Source of the DNA: Chrysoperla carnea
Lineage: Eukaryota; Arthropoda; Insecta; Neuroptera; Chrysopidae
Direction: 5' to 3'
NCBI RefSeq assembly: GCF_905475395.1
Contig: NC_058337.1
Location: 84,686,368 to 84,750,367, forward strand
DNA: 64,000 nt
The position numbers were made by a program, and so were the translations under genes. Below the pieces are notes generated by a model, which saw only the letters and a program-made list of their open reading frames with translations, made no database searches and had not been told where the DNA came from. Every line of letters begins with the position of its first letter. Within the stretch, counting starts at the first letter, position 1. This document shows, piece by piece, positions 48,869 through 61,013 of the stretch.

Positions 48869-50108
48869 CTTAGAGGTCTACGGTCTTCTCCTTTAGTGTA
48901 GTAGAATTTGCGCATCATGTTCTAAAAGAACTTGATAAAAAAAGATATGTTTTATCACTATTTTTTGATTTAACTTCAGCCTTCGACATGGTAAATCACA
49001 GATTTTTGTTAAATAAATTAGAAAGTCTTGGGATAAGAGGACTTTCACTTTCCTGGTTTATGTCCTATTTAGATAATAGAAAAATAATAACGGATGTTGA
49101 AGGTATAAAATCAAGCCCACTCTGTGTCAACATTGGAGTTCCACAGGGCTCAAATCTTGGACCATTATTGTTCTTGACCTACATAAATGACCTTCCGTCC
49201 TTTATACAGTATGGTAAATTATTAATGTACGCAGATGATACCTCTGTGATATTATCTTCAGATAATATACATAGTTTAATGAATGAAATGAATATTGTAA
49301 TACAACAATTTGCTGATTGGTGCAAAAATAATCATTTAATTATAAACATGACTAAAACAACATTTTTAGTTTTTAAAAATAAAGTTATTGATGCATCAAT
49401 TATTACGTCATCAATAAAATATCCGATTACGCAAGTAAGCGAAATGAAATTTTTAGGTATAATTTTGGATGAAGGTATGAAATGGAATCGACATGTTGAT
49501 ACAGTGTGTAAAAAGTTAGGCACGGCTTATTTTTATATCAAAAAATTAAAACAAACTCATAACACTGAAGCTTTATTGGCTGTGTATTATGCGTTTGTAT
49601 ATGCTGCCATGCAGTATTGTGTAATATTATGGGGACAATGTTCAGATTGCACACGAATATTTATACTCCAAAAAAGAATTATTCGGCTCATGTTTAATCT
49701 TGATTATCGAGAATCATGTGTTAATCATTTTAAGCGGAATAATTTGCTAACATTCTATGGCATTTATTACTACGAGCTATTAATATTTATCAAAAAAAAT
49801 TATCAAAACCTACCACTTAGAAATGAAATACATGATTATAACACTCGTCATAATAATGATTTGCATATTGCAAACTATAGATTGCAAAAGTTCAAAAACT
49901 CTCCGGAAATTATTGGAAGTGAATTGTACAATAATCTTCCCGGAGAGTTAAAAAACATAGAGAGCATGCCAAAATTTAAACGTGAGCTGAAGAAGCATAT
50001 TGTAACGTCGTGCCCATATAGTTTAATTTAATTTATTTAATTTTCATGTTGACTATACCTATGTACGTTTGTATCTTATGGTGAAAATAAATAATAATAA
50101 TAATAATA
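48869..50108 (+). mobile_element. 5'-truncated non-LTR retrotransposon (LINE), Jockey-superfamily type
   Basis: The element starts within the reverse transcriptase domain and keeps its 3' end. After the stop codon at 50029..50031 a short 3' UTR ends in an AATAAATAATAATAATAATA simple repeat (about 50087..50108), as in insect LINEs that terminate in TAA repeats. Absence of the endonuclease and 5' part is typical of incomplete target-primed reverse transcription. I could not identify a target duplication. Confidence 0.85.
48874..50031 (+). CDS. LINE reverse transcriptase, C-terminal 385-codon fragment
   Basis: The frame is open from just after a TAG at 48871 to a TAA at 50029. The first ATG, at 48988, is internal to motif A and is not a natural start. 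Reverse transcriptase motifs appear in order: VEFAHHVLKELDKKRYVLSL, FFDLTSAFDMVNH (motif A, catalytic Asp), GVPQGSNLGPLLF (motif B), YADDTSVIL (motif C, two catalytic Asp), and FLGIILDEGMKWNRHV (motif E/thumb). These are followed by a C-terminal region with YNTRHNNDLH and SELYNNLPGEL, seen in insect Jockey/CR1-group LINE proteins. No RNase H domain follows. The catalytic residues are intact and there is no internal stop, but the N-terminal endonuclease and RT fingers are missing, so the copy cannot move by itself. The intact frame suggests a fairly young insertion. Confidence 0.9.
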   Translation, partial: RSTVFSFSVVEFAHHVLKELDKKRYVLSLFFDLTSAFDMVNHRFLLNKLESLGIRGLSLSWFMSYLDNRKIITDVEGIKSSPLCVNIGVPQGSNLGPLLFLTYINDLPSFIQYGKLLMYADDTSVILSSDNIHSLMNEMNIVIQQFADWCKNNHLIINMTKTTFLVFKNKVIDASIITSSIKYPITQVSEMKFLGIILDEGMKWNRHVDTVCKKLGTAYFYIKKLKQTHNTEALLAVYYAFVYAAMQYCVILWGQCSDCTRIFILQKRIIRLMFNLDYRESCVNHFKRNNLLTFYGIYYYELLIFIKKNYQNLPLRNEIHDYNTRHNNDLHIANYRLQKFKNSPEIIGSELYNNLPGELKNIESMPKFKRELKKHIVTSCPYSLI

Positions 50109-50405
50109 AAGTATAGTATAGTACGAAGATTCATACCCCCTTTCCCTCAAAAAATTGAGAAACAACTAAATATGCCCTAGAAAAACATTTTGCGCCACTT
50201 TCACCTCAATCTAGCACCTTAGGGGTTGAAATTTATAAAACAAAGCCTGAGATTCAGAAAGTGATATCCAGAAACTAAAGAGGATCAATATATCCCCATA
50301 CCAATTTTCATCAAAGTCACTTCGATCGATTAGTCATGTAAGCCAAGCAGGCGGTCAAACAGATAGGCAGAGAGACTTTCGCATTTATAATATTAGTAAT
50401 CATAA
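50109..50405 (+). repeat. Second LINE/SINE 3'-tail-like fragment
   Basis: CTTAGGGGTTGAAATTTATA (about 50218), CCATACCAATTTTCATCAAA, a GGCGGTCAAACAGATAGGCA stretch and the end GACTTTCGCATTTATAATAT resemble 3' ends of RTE-type LINEs or related SINEs widespread in insects (recollection). It lies directly behind the Jockey-type element. Confidence 0.55.
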
Positions 50406-53270
50406 GATAATATTTATTTACAATATTTCATCCTGGGAGTTGGTGGCAGTTGAACTTGTAATTCATAGTGCGCGTATTTATCTTTATGATTTTCGAGTTA
50501 TTTAATGGGAAACATCGACATGAAATATAGTCTAATTTGACTTCTAGCTTATATCTAGTAATTCATCTTCGAAGAAAAGCTACTGCAAGACTTTTATTTT
50601 ATTTTTAAAGAGATCAATTCATAGAGCTTTAGTGATGTGTGAAATTTGGCCCGTCAATTTATGGATAGAATGAAAAATTTAAGACTTTGCCACACTCACT
50701 ATTGCGATTTTTGTTTCGGATGAAATAAGTTTATTATTTAAAAAAAATTACAATTCAAATTGTTTTTTTTTTCGTCTATTATTTGCTATAAATTGCGAGG
50801 GAACAATTGAATACGAATGAATCAAATATAATATTCTTTAACAAATTTGCTTCTTGTTTCATTTCTGAATAGGGTATTTGAGCGATTTCTGGAAATTATC
50901 TTAAATTATTAGATAATATTTATAGAGGCCATAAAAAGGGTTTACTAGCTCTTATTATATTATGAATTTTTCAAAAAATTACAAATGAATGAATAATCAA
51001 TAGTTACCTATGCACTAAAATTTGTATATCATAATCCAGTTATCAGGCAGGGATTCAGAAATTTGGCAATCTTAAACAGTTTCAAAAATTTCCGCCTCTT
51101 GTAATCAAAATCCAGCAATAAATATCTCAATACTTCTAATTTTTAATCGCCGGCATCTACCTTCGACCTTTGATAAACAAGTATTTCATCACATTAAGAG
51201 TTTCCGTCATAATTTGCTCCTCACTCCAACTCTCTCAAATTTTTCCCAATTTTTGTATTATGAGAGAAAATGCTCGACATTGACTCAAGAGCGACAGAAA
51301 GTTAGGGTTCATGGATTTTTTGGCTCTCCATATGGGCTAACTCTCCGTTGACCATTTCTAATATGGTAAGGTAATATCAAAAAGTCCGTTTATTTTTTAA
51401 AGCATTTTTTTAATGTTTTGCTAGTCGGGAAGTAACTAAATCATACTTTTGAAAGAAAAAAATAATTTTTTAGAGTTTGAAAATTAAAAAATAAATATCC
51501 ATTTTTCTCCTAACACTTCTAATACATGGATTAATCACATATCAATCAAGATTATGGTCTTAACTATTAATAATTGATGTGTTTATACTTAAAATAACTC
51601 TTTTACAAATAATTAATAATATAATCCAAAATTAGGTAATCAACAATAAAGCCTATTGATCATCGCATCAGGTTTATAGATAGATTGATAAACTTTTTAT
51701 TATGTACCCTGAGCCCATAATGAAGTGAAATTTTTATAATTATCTTTGTCTACATTTGATAAAGGTAAGTTTTCTAATAAATAAAAATGACTTTTAATTA
51801 TGACTCCTTTTATCAAAGTAGCTTGATACCCACCCGCTTCGCTGGGCTTAAAAGTATAATCATCGTGTAATAGCCTCCACCTTTTGCTCTCACCTATCCC
51901 TTTTCCATAACACTCGAAATAGAGGTAGAGATTGTTTTACACTGGTAAAATATATTTACAGATTTAAATTTTTCTTTAAATGTTATATAGCCTTTATTCA
52001 TTAAGTGTATCAGAACAGGTGGCCATGAATTGTTCACCATTTGCATTCAAATTCATAATTTATGAAGCCCATAAATGACGAAGTGAAATGTCGCGGACCA
52101 AATTTAACTTTTTTTTTTTTAAATATATCTTTGTAATTTTTTTTTAATGTACGAGCTAAAAAGAAATAATACAATCTGTGATAGGAACAAATGGCAGGAA
52201 GTTTACAATAGTAGAAAGGATTGAAAAATGAACTTTAATTGTAAAAATTACCTATAATCATTTTTAAACCCTTGCGATAGCTATAAACGTCTTACCATTT
52301 GTTTTTACGCATATTATGTTGTCAATGGCTTTCCATTAACAAATACGCCCGAAAAAACAAGTTTAGAGCATGAAAATCCAAAAATTCGATTCCATATTCC
52401 ATAAATTTGACTCACAAGTCCCAATTAGAAACTCATTTTTTACTACCAATGGAAAACAAAAAGAATCATACTATGTTTAATGTATTATGGGCCTACGATC
52501 TATGATGATTTAAAGTTAATATTCATGTATTTTAATGGTTTTTAGGTTAAATGTTTATACAACTGATTCAAGGTTAAATGAGGACATTTAAAAATATTTA
52601 TAGGATTTCAAATCAATAGTTTTATTGATTGATCAATTCAATAACAATTTATGATTATTAATAAAAATTTTTCCTCTGAGAATAAGAATGTTTATATTTC
52701 TTAAATATTAATAAATTTAAACACTGGTGGTGAAAAATACTATATTTTTCATGTTTAAATTAAAGAAAGGAACATTTTTATAGATAGGAAAAATCAATTA
52801 ATCGTATATTTAAGAGTTCATAAATGAATTTTTTTTTTCAATTTTAAATCGATAATTTAAGGTGCCATTAATTATAAAATAATATTTAATAGAAATATCT
52901 AGGTAGGAATTAATCTTGAGATGGGAAAACCTGGATAATTATAAATTTTGAATAGCCAATCTTAAAATAAAAAATCTTGCAGTTAATTTTCTATTGACTT
53001 CTAATGTATGAAATTTGCCTACATATGATGCATAGCTAATGTTAGGGAATGATGGAATTTCGGCAAAATTTCCTTAAACATTCATCAAAATAACCTAGAA
53101 GACCAGTGGCCATTTTTGCTGTTTTGGTCCTTTTGGATTCTATAAGGGCTAATCTTTAGGCAAAAATGGCTTCAGATAAAGCAAAATTCCACCAAAGAAA
53201 AATTTATAAAATCCCGGTTGTAGAGACATCCCGGTTGGGTTATATCAATTTTTTAATAAGTTCTGCTTTT
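50406..53270. other. Intergenic, no supported gene
   Basis: AT-rich DNA. Around 51830 the words ATACCCACCCGCTTCGCTGG look like a fragment of a dispersed repeat. No open frame with a recognisable domain occurs. Confidence 0.4.
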
Positions 53271-53608
53271 TAACCCCCGAACCAAAAAAAGAGGGGTGTT
53301 ATAAGTTTGACGGCTATGTGTGTGTGCCTATTTGTCTGTTTGTGGCATCGTAGCTTCTAAATGAATGTTCCCATTTTGATTTTTTTTGTTTTGTTTGAAT
53401 TGTAATTTAATGGGGTGTGTTCTTAGTTATGTTTCGAGCGCGAAGTAACTAAAAAAGAGTCGATTATCTTCATAATCGGCTCACTTTGGAGAGATCTGTA
53501 AGAAAAAAGGTAACTTAATGGAGAGTGTTCTTATCTATGTTTCAAGTGCGAGTTTAGGGTTCCGTACCAGAAACATTTGCCAGTGGTTTTTCAAATTTTG
53601 TAATTTCC
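53271..53608 (+). repeat. TAACCCCCGAAC dispersed repeat, copy 2
   Basis: TAACCCCCGAACCAAAAAAA, GGGTGTTATAAGTTTGACGG, CTGTGGCATCGTAGC and GTGCGAGTTTAGGGTTCCGT match the copy at 38032 in the same order and orientation. This copy is shorter in its middle. Confidence 0.75.
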
Positions 53609-56539
53609 TTTGTTTCCTTAAAATGTGATATGTGTTTTATAGTCGTACTATTTTTTGTAAGCGGATATATAACATGTCCTAAATTGTAAGAAGTAAATAC
53701 ATGTGTGCTTTCTAGCAACCATAATTTGATTCTGATTCGAATGAAATTTTGATGTGTTGTAAAAATTCGAATTATTGCTTTTCTTAGATACGAATAACTA
53801 TTTATTGGAAATAGATATTCAATGAAGTACCTACCCACTCTCTTAAGAGTGATAAAATAAATTTTTCAAAAATGATTCACAGACTTAATTAGTCTCAAAT
53901 ACTACAACCTTGTTTAAAGATTTTATAATAGGATAAAAAAACCCCGATTATATAACATATGAATAATTTTTATTAAATTTTAAAAATTATGTTATCAATG
54001 ATGTAATTTATTAGTATCATGCAGAGAGTGTGCTACTCTTATAAGTTTTTAATATTTATTAAAAAACCTAATTTCAATTGAATGAACATAATTAGCGTTT
54101 TGCATGGCTAGGTACTTGGTTTTCTTACAATTAGTAAGTTTAAATTACCTAGATTTTAACCAAATTAATGTATATTATAATCATATTCATGTCTCTATAA
54201 AGCTGATTATAATATTTTTAGTCTAAGCAACAAGTTCAAATTGGTGAGATATAGAAATACTGATCGTAAAAATTCGTTTGATAGCCCGTTAGATTCGGAA
54301 TGATAGCTCGTTAGATTCGGAATGATATCTAGAAAAATTTGCCAGAAGCATTTTTCAGCACATACAAATTTACGAAAAAAGTTTGGACGACAAGTCGCAA
54401 ATTAGGCTCTTTTAATTTTTCAGTATTGGCAATAATCGAGTATAAGTATAAATTAATAAAATATTCCAACATGTCATGTTGGAAGGTGACTTCAGGTGTC
54501 ACCATAAGTAAAATTGTGGTAACTAATGGTAATTTCACCAATAAAAAATATCTTTTTCAACTGATTATTGGACGACTTTTCTCTGTTCGTAGAGTTTTAT
54601 TTCATTGTAAGAAAATTTGTGATGGAACTACATATGTTAGTTATTTCCCTATTTTAATATTCTCATCGAAAGTGTTTTTCTTGTATCTGAAAAGTTTTTA
54701 AAAGCAGGAAAGAGTTGGCACATAAAGAATGTAATTGAAAAGGCGAACAGCGAAATCATTTTTTGATTAGACACACCTTTCCCACACCACCTTAGCTTTA
54801 TATTTTTGATACGATAAACCAGACATTCTCAAACTCATTTCGCCTACCGCCCAATTCGAGAATCAATTATTTTTCTGAGCCCCTATACAAAACATATGTG
54901 TACAAATATATTAATATTAAATTACAAGTAAGCTTAACCGTCTTCTTTTAGGCCTCTATTATCCACAAGGGGGCGATATCGTCCACTTTGAGAAACATTG
55001 CGGTAAACTAACCAAATAATTCAATATTACTAATAATTCATAATTGAGAAAAATTATGTGTAAATATTATTATTATTCTTTGTTAGGTGCATCTATAGTC
55101 TAATGACCTTAAAAAAAATAAGGAAATGACTTACTTCTTAAAAACTATTAAAAAATTTATTCTGCCTTGTGAAATAATAGCTCATAATTGTTTTATTGTT
55201 TTTTTTTTCTTTTTAAATATTATATGTTATGTGTTAAAAATCACCTAATAAGTATAATAATTTTATGGTGTATTACAAATAATTTTTTATTATTAATAAT
55301 TATTTTGTTTATCTTTATTGTTTAAATTAAAAAATTCATCAATATAAAACTTTTCGTTTGGATTAATAATTAAATAAAGCTACACAAATATGCATATCAA
55401 AAATACGATAAAAAATTTTTTACTTTTTGCACTAAAAAATCGAAGGTACTAAGGTACAATAGTTCACCCCGCTTATATATTAATACTAATTTGTCTTTGT
55501 TCGTCAAACTAGTTTTTTAATAGGTTGATGATTGATCAGATGTACAATGCCGGAAACTATTAATTTATAATTATCTTATAAACTTTATTTAAACTTGGAA
55601 AACTGTAATTTGGAAAACTGTACTAGGCTAATTTGACTGTCTTTATCTAACACTCTTAGGCTTGTGCTTATCTCTTTGTTTTACACATTGGTCTTGGTCC
55701 CATGCTTTAACAAATATACACAAGACCAAACAAGGCTTGCAAGACCAAGACTAATGAGTAAGACAAAAATGCTAAACCCATTACACTAAAATCGTTAAAC
55801 AAAGCTAGTCAACTGCAGTCTTGGTTTTAGTCTTGGTCTTGCTCATCACTAACCCCAAGGTTGTACTGCTTAGAAATATTTATGATACCAAGAGATTTTG
55901 TTATAGGTGTCCGACAGTCGATGACGATAGTTCTAAAAACTATAAATCGCAAATAAATAAAAATAAAAAAAAGTTATATTTAACTCAATTATTACAAGTG
56001 ATGAATTAGTCATCATTTAAATAAGATTTCATAATAATTAAACATAATTATTATCAAAGAAATATTACAAAAAAACTCTTGAACAGCAGAGCGCTGTCAC
56101 TAAGGTCATATTCCATACATCCCGTTACATCCCATAGGCACTACGGTGTCCTGGGTTCAATTTGCGGCCTCGTAGCTCATTCTCTGTTCGCGATATAGTT
56201 TTGGAGAAACCACTAATAATGCTTAGGAATCAATATGACTGCCATGCGCAGGCTTAAATCTTAAAAATAGCAAAAGTCTAGGGAATGATAAGACCATTGA
56301 ATGAGTGTACTTATACCGTTCAATTATTTTAATATTATTTTTAAGTTACTACTTTGCACTATGGTTTCTTAATACCAATCTATTTACTTATCCTCTGCTG
56401 AAACCCATATTAAACCTTTTTTTTAGTTTCATTTAAAGGCATTTGTGGTCGAATGGAAAAAGTAAGAAAGCAATTTCGTCGTTAAACTGATTATATGTCA
56501 TATTTTAGGTATGACCATATGCTATTAAACGAAATCAAT
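53609..56539. other. Intergenic; short tandem repeats only
   Basis: A 22-bp unit GATAGCCCGTTAGATTCGGA repeats twice at 54279..54322. Between about 55690 and 55850, GTCTTGGTC words appear in both orientations (AAGACCAAGACTAATGAG, GTCTTGGTTTTAGTCTTGGT), possibly a decayed repeat. Overlapping open frames near 54329..54701 and the one at 55821 have no recognised domain. Confidence 0.4.
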
Positions 56540-56640
56540 TTTATTAGAATTGGTCCAGTAGTTTTTCGTGATTGGGTAATAAACAAAAAAATCCAACTAT
56601 ACATACAAACTTTGATATTTATCTATTAACCAAAACTCCC
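56540..56640 (+). repeat. Short LINE/SINE-like fragment
   Basis: GAATTGGTCCAGTAGTTTTT, CGTGATTGGGTAATAAACAA and CTATACATACAAACTTTGAT resemble 3'-end sequence of insect RTE-type LINEs or SINEs (recollection). It is too short to classify. Confidence 0.4.
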
Positions 56641-56944
56641 ATAAATGGTACACTAAGTTTTCCCTGATACGATGCATAAGTTTATATTTTCGGGAAGTAT
56701 ATGACTTAAAATGAAATATATTTTTTATAAACATTATTGTATTTGTGTACACTTGAACTCACGTTGGTTGATCAAAATACATATTTAATAATGAGATTAT
56801 TTAATTTTTTGTTTGTGTAATATGTAGGTATTTATAATTTGTTCAGTCAGGTTGAAATGATATCACCACCTTTGAAATAATTTAATAATTATATTTTAAA
56901 ACTTGATGTTAAAAAAAAAAATAAAATGATAATTATAATAATAA

Positions 56945-57515
56945 ACAAGTGAAAACAAACAATTGACTGAGTAAATTGTTAAAATACCATGTATAGAATG
57001 TGATTATTACACTGTCACATTACACATACATAAATGTCACACATACATATCTGATATTCCCATATAATACATACTATATAATTTGTGCCTAATTTACCCT
57101 CTCACAGGTAAACACTGATGTTTACGAAAAAATGTTTCAAACAAAAGTAGTTTATTTTTTAATAAGGATCATTTTTTAAATTTAATTTTTTGTTCTATCT
57201 CTAACGGTTTACAAAATAGGTCCTACGGACTGAAGACCCAATTTACCAATGTTGCCCATTTACGAACTCGACCTCACTTTTTATGTCCCGAGCACGCAGT
57301 ATAAATTTCAGCTTGATATCATTTTTTGTTTTTGAGTTAGCGTGTTGACAGACCGGCGGACAGATGGACAGACGGGCAGACAACCGAAAATAAACTAATT
57401 AGGTGATTTTATGACCGCCTATACCAAAATTTTGGTCGTAGCATCAATATTTTTAAGCGTTACAAACGTGGGGCTAAACTTAATATACTATAATATATTT
57501 CATATGGTTTAAAAA
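56945..57515 (+). repeat. ACAAGTG-family repeat, near full-length copy
   Basis: Starts ACAAGTGAAAACAAACAATT and ends CATATGGTTTAAAAA, with all the landmarks of the 2893 copy: CATATAATACATACTATATA, GTAAACACTGATGTTTACGA and CGCCTATACCAAAATTTTGG. The microsatellite portion reads GGCGGACAGATGGACAGACG. The small open frame on the minus strand at 57460..57642 starts downstream and ends in the repeat tail, so it is not a gene. Confidence 0.8.
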
Positions 57516-57959
57516 TAAAAGCTGGCTTAGAAACTGAACTGAATAAGATGTTGGACCTCACATTTCTTACTAGTTTTAATGACTTATCCATGCACACACG
57601 GTAATTATTTAACAACTTTTCTAACAAATTACTACTAGGCATAGAGATTGAAAAAGCTTCAGCAAGAAGAATTTTGGTGTCTGGTAACGTATGTACAAAA
57701 CTGATTCACTCTACAAAGGTGCTCTTTTGTTTAGGGTATTTAGTCATTTATTTCCAGATTTACGTTATTTTTTTAAAAATGGCCGTATCGTACAGAAGCT
57801 ACGGCGCTATGAGCAAATAAATTACTTTTGGGCATAACTAATGAGTAAGTTACCTACTCCTTTAAAATACAGTAGCGCGTTCAAATCTTCACACGGAAGA
57901 AAATGTTTGACATTGAATCATATGAAATACAACAATTATTCTGCATAAAGTTATACATT

Positions 57960-58210
57960 ATTGGTAACAGGGAGTTGCAACTCACCAACTGGCGATAACA
58001 CTTCGTGGACTCAGTAGTTCCATTTCAGACTACCAGACGGCATGTACTTACCCATTTTAAAGGCCAATCAAAATAATCAAATTCACATCAGGTAAATTCT
58101 TCCAACTGGCGATGGTAATTTGTACTAATTAAAAGAAGAAGTGGACCCGGTTCCCGAATTCCAATTTGGACTACCAGGTTACTTAGGATTAATCAATAAA
58201 TAAATATGTA
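57960..58210. repeat. Dispersed repeat, copy 2 (relative of 26.1 kb)
   Basis: Two subunits with CCAACTGGCGATAACACTTC and CCAACTGGCGATGGTAATTT sit 117 bp apart, joined by AAAGGCCAATCAAAATAATC. Both subunits contain a CAGTAGTTCCATTTCAGACT or AATTCCAATTTGGACTACCA block that is also present at 26156..26370. Confidence 0.7.
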
Positions 58211-60721
<2,511 letters not shown>

Positions 60722-60835
60722 TAAAGAGAATTGAAAAAAATACACTCGAACCAGGACTCGAACCCGGACTTCTTGGATTCAAAAAGTCCGGCTTCGAGTC
60801 CTGGTTCGAGTGTATTTTTTCAATTCTTTTTAATT
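60722..60835. repeat. tRNA-like palindrome (~50-bp arms)
   Basis: The left arm GAATTGAAAAAAATACACTC, CGAACCAGGACTCGAACCCG, GACTT is inverted on the right as AAGTCCGGCTTCGAGTCCTG, GTTCGAGTGTATTTTTTCAA. The arms differ at only a few positions. The minus strand of the left arm contains GGTTCGAGTCC (60754..60764), an exact match to the eukaryotic tRNA B-box consensus GGTTCGANTCC. The arm has a 12-bp repeat (ACTCGAACCAGG, ACTCGAACCCGG). A complete tRNA cloverleaf cannot be built, so this may derive from a tRNA gene or tRNA-SINE. Confidence 0.75.
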
Positions 60836-60981
60836 TATGTTTTAATTTAAAAATGGGTGGAAAAATTTTGAAAAATTATTTTTTTGAAAATCCATTTTCA
60901 AATTAATATGCTTTTCCGTCTTGTGTCGGATAAAAGATTTTAACATTTATCTTAGATTTTTCTTCTTATAAAAATTATAAT

Positions 60982-61013
<32 letters not shown>

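Noticed and set aside
54329..54701. 120-codon plus-strand frame and an overlapping minus-strand frame
   Set aside because: No recognisable domain, both strands open, no splice or regulatory context.
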